NCBI RefSeq assembly: GCF_016906535.1
Contig: NC_057373.1
Coordinates: forward strand, 124,001-188,000
Length of the DNA stretch: 64,000 nt
Reading direction: 5' to 3'
DNA from: Rhizoctonia solani
Taxonomy: Eukaryota; Basidiomycota; Agaricomycetes; Cantharellales; Ceratobasidiaceae
The notes below the pieces were generated by a model. That model made no database searches and was not told where the DNA came from. It worked only from the letters and a program-made list of their open reading frames with translations. The translations under genes and the position numbers were made by a program. Of this stretch, positions 35,622 to 46,886 are shown in pieces (within the stretch, counting starts at the first letter, position 1; each line of letters opens with the position of its first letter).

Positions 35622-37847
35622 ATGTCTAGAGAAGATCTCAGCCCGACTGAGCTTGCAAAGATTCAGGTATATCTTGCTGCCCAAGGTAAGTATCAATGAC
35701 GTTCTTGATTGGTGCTGACTTGGTGATTTTTTGACTACTATCCTTAGGCTACGAGATACAACCTATTGCGCCGCCAGGTATATGGATTGGATTATTATCA
35801 ACTATGCATGTTACTAACTGGGACTGTAGCCCCAAGCAAGATAACTCCGGCAAACCAAACAACAGCAAAACCAGCGACTATGGCAAAACCTGTGGCTGCG
35901 GCCAAACCAACGGCTACAACAAGATTGACTGTGAGGCCTGGGACTGCCCACTCATCAGTACCCTACTCTCCCTACCGGTCCCCTCGTTCTCCCTACCGGC
36001 CCTCTCGGTCTCCTTTCCGGTCTACTCGTTCTCCCCTCATTGCCGTACCTTCTCCGCGTCACAAGTCTTCAAAGCTTATCCGTCCACCAATACAGATGAG
36101 GTACATGAAGAAGCCTAAGGGAACAGTTGGGAGGAAGGGGAAGTACGGGTGGCCAGCGGCTCTGAAGGATATTTTTGGCGTAACTCCAGCCAAGTACCAA
36201 TTTATCTTTGTAAGTCCACTAAAAGAGTCCCATTAATATTACGAACTCATGGGCTGGTGCTTAATTAAAGAGTATCATAAAGCGCCTGGTTTTCAAGAAA
36301 CTCGATACAACAATATGTTTCCAAGACCAAGAAGGAGATAATATTACATGGGTTATTCAGAAGGTAAATGCAGCCATAATTTCACCGTCATGATATTTGC
36401 TCAACGTCCCCAACTTTCCTTAATTAGACCTACAAGTTTATTCCCGAATTTAGGATCTACAAAGGCGATTGGCCAATCCAGGGCTTCATGCAATCAATTC
36501 TCAAGAATGCCAACTATAAGCATCGAAAGTTGGTTAAAGGGTTAGCGGCGAACCCGGACGATCTCAATCAAGTTGCCACTGGCGATCACGAAATGACGGA
36601 GGCAACCAATGCGGCCAACCGTGTCGTGGATGCGGACTCTAGCAATGATGAAGATGCAACCAAGGAAGCGGACTACAATACCAGTATGGTATCTGCCGCA
36701 AATGTGACATTCAAAATGGGTGACACGGCTATGGCAATTGCGTCTCCTGGTAAGTACTATTTTCTGTACACCCTCTACCGATTACTAAGTTTCTTTTTGT
36801 ATTTCTAGAGCCAAAAATTGCCGGTAGCACCTCGGATTCCGATGAAGATACAAGCGAATTCTTCAGGAAGATACTTCCCCCGCGGCCGGCGCTTTCAACC
36901 TTGTCCTCAGTTCGGCCTCCCAACTCTACTACCTCCGGCGAGCCCAACCGAGCTCCAGTGCAGCGGCCCCGGCCTCGCATGAGGCCGCCACCACAAGATC
37001 GTGCCTCGGAAGCGCCACCAACGGAACAAGAGTCCGGGCCGTTGCCCGGTCCTGTGCCAGCATCCACTCCTGCACCCACTCCTGCGCCGTCTCCGTCTCC
37101 CTCGCCTGAGCCACAGCCCAAGCCATCCAAAAAGCACACGAAGAGGGTGCCTGCGGTATCAAAGACTCATGCGACAAGGGCTAAGGCTCCAAGCCAGCCA
37201 GAGCCAGAGCCCGAGTCTGAGCTCGAGTCCGTGACCGCAACCAAGCCGAAGACAACGTCCAAGCCAGTCAAGCGGGTGGCAGGAAAGAGCAGGGGCAGGG
37301 AGATCCAGCAACCAGAGCTAGATCCCGTATCCGAACCCGAACCCGAACCCGAACCCGAACCCGAACTGGTACTCAAACCGTCCAAGAGATCCAAGTCCGG
37401 AAAGCCGGCCGACGCCGCTGCACCTGCACCTAAACCAAAGGCAGCGCCCAAGCCGAAAGTGGTGCCCAACCCACAGCAAGTGCGCCAGCCGAAGGCAACG
37501 AGCTCTCGGCCGAACCGTGGCCGAGTAGGGGTGGCTGAAACCACGCTTGAGTCGGATTCAGAGCTCAGCAACGTATCGGCATCCCGGTCTAACCCCCCGC
37601 AGGCATCATCCGATGCAGGGGAAGAACTGGAGTATGAGGAGGAGGAGGAGAGCCACCCAGTTGCAACGGTTACAAAGAGCAAGGGCAAAAAGGTGAGTAA
37701 ATGCGCATCTGCCTATTGATCGGACAGACTAATTAACACATGCATTCACCATAGACAAAGACGCAACCTTTGATTCTGACGAAGACTCTCGTAAGTTCAA
37801 TGGAATCCATGATATTCTTATATTAACTATTGTATTTCCCACAGTGA
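35622..37847 (+). CDS. CACTA second gene: Pro/Lys/Glu-rich accessory protein
   Basis: Not recognised from a named family. Exons 35,622-35,685, 35,748-35,777, 35,830-36,209, 36,271-36,363, 36,428-36,749, 36,809-37,692 and about 37,755 onward keep one frame of about 600 residues. The N-terminus is MSREDLSPTELAKIQVYLAA, followed by a Thr/Ala/Lys-rich stretch and an RS-like block (SPYRSPRSPYRPSRSPFRS). A compact middle domain then has KYGWPAALKDIFGVTPAKYQ and DWPIQGFMQSILKNANYKH. The last third is disordered, with PTPAPSPSPSPEP and a Glu-Pro hexamer run (37,331-37,366), ending in Lys-rich blocks. It is divergent from the transposase and inside the terminal repeats. By position it could play the part of TnpA-like end-binding proteins in plant CACTA elements; that is inference only. 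The 3' end is uncertain: splicing in phase gives a stop at 37,847, another frame would end at 37,891. Confidence 0.7.
37331..37366 (+). repeat. CCGAAC hexanucleotide repeat
   Basis: Six tandem copies of CCGAAC encode alternating Glu-Pro in the accessory protein. Prone to length change. Confidence 0.85.
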
Positions 37848-38129
37848 CCAAACGGCGTGCCTCGCAGATGGAACATCGAAGAGAAGTATAACGCTTATTA
37901 TCCAATATAATTCCCATCGTAATTTCTTCTCTATTCTTCTCTATCTACCAAACAACGCATCCCACCTCCCCACTACCCCCTACTCCATCCTAACCGCCTC
38001 TATAATGTACCTTTCCATCGTCCATCGTCGCAACCCGAGCCACACCTGGATGTTTAGTGATATACGTCAAATACACGATTATATATATTCATTCAGAGCG
38101 TGGTAAAAACATGGATAGAGCACTGGGAA

Positions 38130-38490
38130 CCCTAGAGAAAATCGACACTTCATAAAGCACGACTGGGACTCACGCGAAGTACTACGTTGACAATTTTGGA
38201 GTGCCAAAATTACGGCACTGAAATGCAAATCGCACTGCTACGAAGCGCAATACTCGTACTATCGAAGTGTAAACGATTGGTACTTTACACTTAGGCGGAG
38301 CCGAATTAGTACTTGGGAGGCGCGTAAATAGCGCGTATTCCGACATTTGGCACTTCGTGGCCCATAAGTGGCTAATAGGGTGGAATTTTGGGCCCCCACA
38401 GTTTAGCACTTCAGCGAAGCAACATCAGCGCTTCTCAGAAGTGGGTTTTAAGCTGAAACGCAGCGTCACCCTGACACTTTGATGAAGTAC
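38130..38490. repeat. Right subterminal motif array
   Basis: More than a dozen short motifs in both orientations related to those at the left end (CGACACTTC, GGAGTGCC, GGCACT, CGAAGTGT, TGGCACTTCG, AGCACTTCAG, CAGAAGTGG, TGACACTTT). Lies directly inside the right terminal inverted repeat. Confidence 0.75.
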
Positions 38491-38493
38491 CGT

Positions 38494-38507
38494 GACTTCC
38501 CACAGTG
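38494..38507 (-). repeat. CACTA right terminal inverted repeat
   Basis: 14 bp, perfect inverse match of 30,569-30,582, followed by the CCA target duplication at 38,508-38,510. Confidence 0.93.
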
Positions 38508-38832
38508 CCAGTGACGAAAGATTTGCAGACACTCGTATCAACCAGCCTACCATTTAGCCTGAACGCCGTAAATAGCCCCTATACGTGATATTACCGTATT
38601 CATAAAACCTAATCTCGATCGCCCAGTATAAAAGTATGTATTTATCAAAAACGCCACGCAAAGTATTTGAATACAGCTCTCACCGAACCAAAGCTGTACA
38701 CTCAACACTGGCGAATCTCATGACGCATGCACAAGGTTTCCAACACTCCCAACAGATCAGATTTTATTTGTAAGTACTCATACTAAGCCGAGTGAATTCG
38801 AATCCGCTCTCATCCACTCACACTACACCAAC
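38508..38832. other. Spacer between CACTA element and M43 gene
   Basis: AT-rich 3' flank of the protease gene. Nothing else seen. Confidence 0.45.
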
Positions 38833-39992
38833 TTAGATGGTAACGCCACGGTATGTCGACATTTGTGCTTGAAGACGTGCAACTTGACCAGGAGTAAACT
38901 GGCAGAAACATTGATACATCAGTTCAAGCTCCATTATAAATCGATTCTATTACTAACCCCGGTCTTGCAGGAGTCATCGCTGGAGTCCATGAAGTTGTGG
39001 ATACTGGTGGAAATAAAGAAACGTCAGCTAATAATTGATTGAAAGCAGCGCATATTGACTCACGGATCAGGTCCTCCATCTGGGCAAGTGTCTTTGCCCG
39101 CGGGGCAGCCAGAGGTAGGACCACCGGGACCATCGTATTGGTGAGGGGTATCGTCAACGTAGTCGCCAGGTGAGGAGCAGCCGCCCTGGAAAGTATGGTA
39201 CAAACCAACCCAGTGACCAACCTGATGGGTTAAAGTTTTACCCAAATTGTATGGTGCAGCGCTGCCTCCAGGAACAGTCGAGTACCGTATCACCACGCCA
39301 TCATCCTTCGGCTCACTAGAGTAAGAATACGGGAAGGTGGCATATCCCAGGAGACCCTGGTCGTTGACGGAGACGTTGGTGAAGCCGACCGTGTAGACAT
39401 TCAAGGCACTTGCGCCACCCTGTCGCAACGCTTGCTTCATCGCAGTTTGGTAAGAGGTGCTCGGGGCTGTCCGTTGAAACCAATTCCTGGACAAATGCTC
39501 AGTAATTGAATGGAGATGGTGCTGGTGCTGGGGTAAAACAGACTCACGCGTTGGTCATACGGCCGATCCCTGCCAACCTGAAGGTGAGGCCAGCGCCGGC
39601 ATAGTCTTGATTCAGTATTTTAATGGAAGCGGCAATCTCACTGTCAGGAATGTTTCCTTGGCTCAAAGCTACTACGAATTAACTTTGAGCACCCTGGTAA
39701 GACAACTAGAACTCACACGTTCCAGACTGAAGGACATGCCAATAAACAGGAATGGTCGCAGCGAACTTGGCATTAGGACCAAGATTGGTGGATGCCTTGT
39801 GGGAAGTAAAGTGCGCCTCAGCAGCAGCAACCTCCGCTACGCTATTGCACTTGTCAGTGGGATTAGTGTCGTGGTAATAGATCCTTTAATGTACCTAGGA
39901 GTAGATGCGCAGAACATTGTGCGATTGCCGAAAGGCACAGCGCAAGTCGAGCTGACTCCGAGAGCAAGGGTGACGAACGCAGTGAAGATCAT
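38833..39992 (-). CDS. Secreted M43 (pappalysin-type) metalloprotease homologue with HQVGH motif
   Basis: Six exons keep frame for 292 residues: 39,992-39,895, 39,841-39,717, 39,668-39,548, 39,486-39,064, 39,003-38,958, 38,898-38,833. The N-terminus (MIFTAFVTLALGVSSTCAVP) is a signal peptide, so the product is probably secreted. The mature part has the family landmarks IPVYWHVL, NQDYAGAGLTF, LNVYTVGF, LGYATFPY, DDGVVI, the zinc region THQVGHWVGLYHTFQGGC, DYVDDTP, and the Met-turn region IHNFMD followed by FTPGQV and MSTYRGV. In active M43 enzymes the motif is HExxHxxGLYHTF; here Glu is replaced by Gln (codon CAG, about residue 203) while the three zinc ligands remain. This should cripple catalysis but could leave zinc and substrate binding. 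Otherwise the gene looks complete and well conserved, which argues against simple decay. Confidence 0.87.
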
Positions 39993-40104
39993 ATTTGACT
40001 AAGGGACTAGTGGACTCAGACTAATGCCTGGGGATGGAGAACATAGAGCTACTCCTAGCTAGCTTTTATAATAGCTATTGCCAAGAAAACGACTGGGCAT
40101 ATGC
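39993..40104. other. Promoter-side flank of the M43 gene
   Basis: Short spacer between the protease start and the foldback repeat. No motif assigned. Confidence 0.35.
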
Positions 40105-40896
40105 TACAGCGCAATACATAATGACAGGCAGTCCAAGCTTGCCATCACTTTTTCGCGACCATCAGAGCTGCCCAGCACGTCGCGGGATGTTCAACAATGG
40201 TTTTGGCATCCGCAATTAAGCGCCACTCACTATAGTCCCAAAACGGAAGGGAATAGTCCCGCTGCCATTACAATGCAAGCCACACCAGCAAGCATGGCTG
40301 AAGTGACAGGGTACCGCATTATTGATGTAGCCGCTTATGTTGTAAGGCTACTATTGAAGCAGCCACACCGATCATCTAACTCAATCTCTACACATTTAGT
40401 ATACTAATATAATGCTATAGACAATGACCATCTTGATTAGTAAGCGCTATACCAACTATCTTATACTTAACGCGTGCATGGGTCCAGTATATTGGTTCAT
40501 CTACGGATAGATGAGGTCTTCGATATATTTCTACGTGAGTACCGGCCTCCTAGCGTTAGGTTACAATTTAGTAGGTATTGTTAGTTGCCAGCGTGAGTGC
40601 GGTAGACACCCAGAGATCGAGTTGGATGGCGAGTGTGGCTGCTTCAATAATAGTCTTACAACATAAGCGGCTACATCAATAATGCGGTACCCTGTCACTT
40701 TAGCCATGCTTGCTGGTGTGGCTTGCACTGTAATTGCAGCGAGACTATTCCCTTCCGTTTTGGGACTATAGTGAGTGGCGCTTAATCGCGGATGCCAAAA
40801 CCATTGTTGAACGTCCCGCGACGTGCTGGGCAGCTCTGATGGTCGCGAAAAAGTGATGGCAAGCTTGGACTGCCTGTCATTATGTATTGCGCTGTA
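40105..40896. mobile_element. Foldback element: 264-bp inverted repeats around a 264-bp spacer
   Basis: The arms 40,105-40,368 and 40,633-40,896 are near-perfect inverted repeats of each other. For example AATAATGCGGTACCCTGTCA in the right arm pairs with TGACAGGGTACCGCATTATT in the left, and CAGCGCAATACATAATG pairs with CATTATGTATTGCGCTG at the outer ends. TA dinucleotides lie at both outer borders, next to CAGCGC...GCGCTG. The CACTCACTATAG segment and TA borders recall Tc1/mariner-pogo type elements. No transposase is encoded, so this is most like a non-autonomous foldback MITE. Confidence 0.78.
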
Positions 40897-42058
40897 TTAC
40901 CCGTACCTGTAATTTTCGAACCTCTCGCTTACGTGGACGTGTCCTTTTACAGTGGCCTCGGTTCGGAGAATGGGTGATGATTCGCTCTGGTTTTCTAAAA
41001 GCTTTGAGTTTACTTCGTATTAATTACGCACGCCTCTTGTTAGGGTATTCGGACCTGTTTGTTTTTGGGTCTGTCAATTGCTGTTGTTTATATATTGCTA
41101 TGATTCTTTGGCGCAAAATGAATAAGTCAAATTAGCTCAATATTTAAGACGACCAATCTATTTGCATTGATATCTCATATGCCATTTATAAATTTATCCT
41201 TTGAACAATATTAACAGATTAAGAATCATTGAATGAACTGTTTTCTATGTATTGGTTGAAATCGTGGCTCAAATCGATAGTGACATTCCTTGACGCCTGG
41301 TAAAATGAATGAATTTAAAGAACTAACTTGCACCTATATGTCCAACTCACTACTAGCAACGCTATTCCAAAGAGACTCGAAGCAATGTAAAACCGTAAGG
41401 CTTCAAAATTCTCGAGGGAGATATATGTGTGCATTCTTGTGCAAGACTCATTGAGTTTAACGAAACATTCTAGTATGTAATTTCTTTCGATGCAATTGAT
41501 TCATAGAGTATATGCGCAATGTACGCGGGAGTGAATTACAAGTACTGGGGATGTTTTCGGCTTCTATGGCAAGGGCGGTACCGTTTGTCAATCAGCATAT
41601 CCTCACCCGAGTATTTTTGATGGATGTGGCTCCAAGCTCAGGCTGTTCTCATGATCATTGTTTTATTGGCTGATTTTAACCTGTTTTCCCTTTTGCGCGT
41701 TTCGAAATCTTTATAAGGTTTCAGCCTTTCATGACCATAGTATGGATATAGATTTATGACCCCTTTTCGGTACTATTCGGACCTACTCGGGTTGCACTCG
41801 ACTTTGCAATGAGCTACTAAGGTTTGTTGTCTTAGTCCAGACCAATGGTTTGAAACATTTGCTGGAGTTTATTCTTTTCCTCTGTAAGACAAACTACCAG
41901 GGCGACAAAAGACACAACTAAAGTAAATCGCGACTATTACTCTCTATAAAGCTGTACACACTGATACTGAATTTCCCCATTTCTTGAGATATCTGGATCA
42001 TCGCAATCCCGTGTTCGACGAAAGTAGCTAACCAAGCAAGAGTACAATAAGTGAAATA
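40897..42058. other. Spacer without a gene, foldback element to ZT7
   Basis: AT-rich, short ORFs only (one of 82 codons at 40,887-41,135 without motifs). Nothing else seen. Confidence 0.5.
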
Positions 42059-44139
42059 TTAAGTATACATATATGCATTGTTCGATTGTCTGCATGCGAC
42101 TCTACGGCAAGCGATTGCCAGATCAGACCATACTGCTGCCCTCCCTTCATCTTGCGTTCGGGCCCATACATCTTCCAACGCCAGCATAAAGTCATTCCCC
42201 GCGGTTCCTGACGTTGCCCATTCCCGAACACTATAATCTTTTCACGAAGCGTGTCTCGATCTCGTTCTGTGACTGCAACTACTCCGGCCTGTGTGTTTTG
42301 TTAGTTACTTGTGCATGTGCAAAAGAACGAGATGGTTCAAGGTACTCACGACTAGTATCGGGGAGCCCAAGCTCGCGTTTGGGTGTCGCGCTGATCTTAG
42401 CCCTCTAATAAGTCGCATGAAACCCCCATGAGCGTGCACAACTCGAGGATCGTTGGAATCGGCTTTGCACAATACCTACCAGAGCGTCAAAAATGTCCCA
42501 AGGAAAAGCGGGAAACAATGTAGCACTCACCATATAAAGATATATCAGTACACAACACCTCCAGCATTCAAGCACCAGCGTTCTCCCAATCCGTAGCCAT
42601 GGATCACCACATTTATCAATAGGAATATTAATTCGCGGTAGGTTCTTTTCTATCCATGCTATCAGCTCCGTGTTTTCACTAGCGCCTGGAGTCTCTGCTA
42701 GCGAGTTGATCCATGCGAGCATCATGATAAATTGATCCGGTACCCCATATAGCCACCGTAGACCACAGCTATCCTGCATTTCACACATCCGATCGCATAA
42801 GTCGAGCGAAAACGGTACCTCGTACTGGAAGCAAGTCGGCTGGGCGGTAATCATGCTTGCTAAAATATCTATGTAGGCGAAATGTCGAAGGTTGAGACTG
42901 GAGTCGAGCATAATTCTTGTTAGGTCCAGCGGTTTTCCAGGAGGCTCGGGACATGCGGCTCTGAAAACTGGCGCAACGGACTGGAGCGATTGGAGGTGAT
43001 CGGATATAGGTTGGGTGCGTAATTGGAGTATCACTACCTTCATTTGGCAGTTAATGAGTGAAAGGCAAACATCTTGGTTACGCAGGCATACCTCGAGTAC
43101 GTTATCCAACGTACGAACGGCATGTTGTCTGTTCAGTCCCGGAACCAATGGTGATGCCGTGATCCTAAACCGTGACACATTCTCTTGTACGGCCGAGGTT
43201 AAAGCCTTGATCATGCAAGTTCCAATCTCATTCATTACCAAATCTCTTGAGTATATGTTCATTATGTTCGCTATCAAAATGGTCCGCACTCGCGAGCTTT
43301 CGTCAGAGAATTGCTCAATAATCTGATTGCGCATAGTATATGCCACCTTCCGGGGTTCGAAGACACTGACGACAGCCCATCGGAAATCTGCGCATAGCTT
43401 CACTACCGGTAACCGAGTTTCAAATACGCCTTGTGACTCACAACAATGCAACACAAATGGTAATGTATTTTCCGGGGTGTTTTTGTCCATAGTAGGGGAG
43501 ATGAGCAATAGATTTCTAATTCCTTCAGGGTCGTCGTCGTCATCATCATCTATAAGATCAACATTTGTTGAGGTGTATGCGATTGAACTTAGAGACGAAT
43601 ATCCAATGCTTTCTATGTTTGAAATAGTATTCGACCATCGGTTAAAATCTGGTGATGTTGAGGAGACAGTCGGCTCAAAATCAACCGATGACTGTAAAGG
43701 GGTCGAGTGGGCACGATGTATTGAACCGGAAGTTCCAGGTACAACGAGATTGCTTTGTGGGAGAGTACCGAGAGGGACCAAACAAGCAGCCATGTTCGAA
43801 TTTTCGGGAAGCGAGTGCATGTCCAAAAAGTCGCCAGAGCCACATAAAGGAGTATCGTGGATAGTTTGTGGAGTCCTAGTTCCAGAAGTAACGAGGTTTC
43901 GAGGTCCCGGCTTGGTCCTTATCATTCGATGATTCTGACCTGCGGCATATTGCACGAACTGGTAGACGCAGACTGTCCCAGATGCTAGGCATCGCTGACA
44001 TTCAGGCTTAGTCTCGTCACATTTCTTGCGGCTGTTGATATTTCGGACTATAAATCGGAGAATAATATCAGGGAATGTATGTAACTTACCTGTATTTACA
44101 TGAAGCACAACCAGTCAGAGATCGCCGGAGCTTGGTCAT
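42059..44139 (-). CDS. ZT7: Zn2Cys6 transcription-factor-like protein (C-terminal frameshift)
   Basis: Nuclear regulator by family. The first exon begins at 44,139 (MTKLRRSLTGCASCKY). After a GT-AG intron the cluster continues SRKKCDETKPECQRC and ASGTVC: C-X2-C-X6-C-X6-C-X2-C-X6-C, complete. Then come a Ser/Thr-rich linker, the acidic run DDDDDDDPEG, LPFVLHCC, FEPRKVAYTMRNQIIEQF, LRWLYGVPDQF, VLECWRCCVLIYLYM and CKADSNDPRVVHAHG. In the last exon the expected ending (EWATSGTAGND, AAVWSDLAIACRRV, stop at 42,059) is out of frame by one base near 42,226, where a GGG run would need one more G. As written the frame instead runs to 42,028 with about 55 unrelated residues. ZT8 is its closest relative here. 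Its start lies 249 bp from the start of the kinase gene on the other strand. Confidence 0.78.
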
Positions 44140-44388
44140 TCTTTACAGGTGGTGGGTCAAGTCGACAGCTCGCAAATCCTCGTGGATTCTTATCAATAGG
44201 CACGCCCTATACGAAGGTTTGCGGGTCCTTTTCTTCTTGGGGTCTGCCGATCATGGGGGTAGAATATGGAATCTTATGAGGCGCAAGAAGTGGCTGTGCT
44301 CTAGCTCAAGCACGTGCCATTTCAATTTATCCCTTGTGACTTTGCAATTGTGGGGCATTGGCTGTTGATAGCCACCACATCCACTCTT
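44140..44388. promoter_or_regulatory. Bidirectional promoter region between ZT7 and the FunK1 gene
   Basis: 249 bp separate the two divergent start codons. No specific operator recognised. Co-regulation of the pair is possible but not shown. Confidence 0.4.
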
Positions 44389-46886
44389 ATGCTGGCTTCT
44401 TGTCGATCTTCCAGCCCTATAAGGAGAGGCATCCCTCCATTGGAAACCCGTTCTGCATTTGAGGCCCTCAGGGATATCCGAGACAGCGCTTTTCTTCAGG
44501 ATGTAGATCCCGAAGCATTCCAACAATCATATCTATTACGGCACAGCCTCAGTCCATCATCGTGGTCCCCAGAGGAGGAGAGCTATGTGAATAGTATTCG
44601 AAATGTGTCCCGGAAGCAGGAGGAATCTCTCTATACTGGTCATGCCCCGCTTCTCCGCTTGCTCAACCACATAAGTGAACAAGTCTCCAAAAATATCAAA
44701 CACACTCAGCTGGAAGCCCTGGTTTTTTACTCGGGAGACAAGACCAAGGTCACAAATCCCTTCAGCAGCCACTATCATGCTCCGGATATCATCGTAGCGG
44801 AGGGAACATCGCAAGCATTCCATACGATAGACTGTAAGTTTGGCCATCAATTTTTTAGTAAACAAAAGTAATTTATTTGCCACAGACTCGACAGTTCACT
44901 TGAAGGAGACGACATGGTGTTCAGCCGTTGCGGTTGGCGAAGCTAAAGTAAAAAAATCTGGACAATATCAGCTCGCCAATTATCTTCGAAACCATCTACA
45001 GCTTCACCCCGAATTGAATGCTACATTGGGTCTTACTATCAAGTCAAACGGATATGCGTTGTTCTACCATGATGCGAACGTCATCCATCGGGCGACTTTT
45101 CGTTGGTACAAACCGGCTCCGTTGTACTCGTTTATCGAGACACTCTACGCTCGGCCTTTCCAAGATACTTCGATGCAAATTTTGGATCCCGAGAGCTCAC
45201 ACCCGGCGTGGGCCACGATGATCGGAGGTGACATTTATTTGTCTGAAGCGCCACGAGCGCAGGTTGGCCCTGGTCAACGACGATACACCACTACAGCCGT
45301 CAATCTTATCAATGACGAAATGGTATTCATCAAGGATATCTGGCGAGACGAAAGCCGATCCTTTTTCGAGGCTTCGCTATTCCAGCAAGCTCACGAAGGG
45401 GAACCCATGGCCGGACTTATGCTCGTTCACTCCCACGGTTATGTGACTGATGACTCTGGAGAGTATCTTCGGACATCCCATCTTAGATCGGCGTCCGCCG
45501 AAGAAGAAACAACTATCAGATACAAGATGCGAATGGTGACAAGAGATATTGGACGTAGGCTTGAAGAGATAAAATCGTTGCGTCATTTCTTATGCGTGAT
45601 GTATGATGCCTGTGCTGGTAAGTGATTGACTCCCTATGGATGTTATCAAATGGTACTTAAAAGCGTACAGTGCAGCGGAACCTGTATCGAAAGTGCCGAA
45701 TTTTACATCGAGACATTAGCGATGGGAATATTATGATCGCGCCTTCCACGAACGAGTATCAAGAGCGCTGCGCAGAAGGGTATGCAGACGCGAAATTTCT
45801 GAACCAAGTATTGGCAAGAGACAAGTGAGTCGGAGCGATGCCTTTGGAGAAAGCCATATCAACCATATATAGGGATTGCAAACCGAAGCCGGAATGCTTG
45901 GTGGTTGATCTAGGAAATGGTGCAGATTTGAGAGTTGGTCGCGGTCAGACAGCATTGACAGAGCGGACTGTAAGCTGTTTGTTTTCAATAGTGTCCAACT
46001 TACTCATACATTTAAAAAGGGGACTCCCAAATTTATTGCTCGTTCGGTCTCTTTTGGTGATTTGCTATCCCTAGAGGACAATGATAGCGCCGGGGTGACC
46101 ATGCCATCAGTGGACGGCCCACTAGGAGACTATTGCCCTTTCATGCACACCACCGAATATCAAGCCACCAATAGTTCCGACTCCGTTTCCCAGTCCGAAC
46201 CTAAGTTCTCACATCGGTTATTCCATGACGCCGAGTCGACGTTCTGGGCAATTGCCTGGACTCTCGTTAGGTCTACGGGAGAAGAATATCAACTAGAGAA
46301 AGACCCAGACACAAATTTCCGTCGCTTTTACCACACTATGTGCAGGCATTATCCAATACCAGAAGATGAGGACTCTCGCTCGATGATATGCAAAAAGGAC
46401 CCCAAATACTGGATATCACTTCTCCATCCAAATCTCCAAATTATAGGCCCAATGTTAAGCAAGATGTTCGTTTACATTCGACCAGAATGGGCTTACCGCC
46501 AGGATCTGGATCCTGAACATGCACATGAGGCATTGATGCGGCTGCTGCTTGCTGAGATAATTCGCATCGATATGAACAACGAGGATGTCCCCATTGCGAT
46601 TGGTAGACGTGCGGTCCCTCCTCCGCCTCCCAATATGCCAAACCTGCCATTGAGTATGAATTCTGCCTCGATGAATCCCTCGATCTCTCGGTCTCGGACT
46701 GCTGACTCTATGGATCCCCGACATAACAATATAGTCGGTGCACAATCGGACGCACAATTAGCAGTAGGACTTGGAGCCGTGGCCAGTCCTGATCCAACGG
46801 AATACACGGATCGTTGCGACTTGAAGGATCAAGCAAAATCATTAAAGTGGAGGAGAGAAACATGCAAGTTGTTAGAGCCCAATTAA
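44389..46886 (+). CDS. FunK1-type protein kinase
   Basis: A fungal-specific protein kinase family, expected to phosphorylate Ser/Thr of unknown targets. Exons 44,389-44,833, 44,886-45,617, 45,671-45,824, 45,873-45,969 and 46,020-46,886 give 764 residues in frame. Visible landmarks: VGEAKVKKSGQYQLANYLRN (FunK1 N-terminal region), VFIKDIWRD (strand with the ATP-contacting Lys), catalytic loop LHRDISDGNIM, metal-binding VVDLGNGADL (DLG in place of DFG), activation segment GTPKFIARSVSFG, and HDAESTFWAIAWTL. The C-terminal tail is Pro-rich (PPPPPNMP) and probably disordered. The start is the first in-frame ATG after the kinase-side end of the promoter; a non-ATG upstream extension is open. All core residues are present, so it is probably active. 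Confidence 0.88.

Larger units (their letters stand above)
30569..38507. mobile_element. CACTA (En/Spm-like) DNA transposon, structurally complete
   Basis: A 7,939-bp element. Left end CACTGTGGGAAGTC at 30,569-30,582; right end is the exact reverse complement, GACTTCCCACAGTG, at 38,494-38,507. It is flanked by CCA at 30,566-30,568 and CCA at 38,508-38,510, the 3-bp target duplication typical of this superfamily. Subterminal regions are crowded with GAAGTG/CACTTC motifs. It carries two divergent genes: a tnp2-type transposase on the - strand (30,885-34,422) and a Pro/Lys/Glu-rich protein on the + strand (35,622-37,847). The transposase has a one-base frameshift at an A/T run, so the copy is either recently dead or contains a sequencing error. 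The intact ends suggest recent insertion. Confidence 0.93.

Noticed and set aside
36907..37688. Open frames on the - strand opposite the CACTA accessory gene
   Set aside because: They arise from codon bias in the Pro/Glu/Lys-rich tail and give Ser/Gly low-complexity peptides without any motif.
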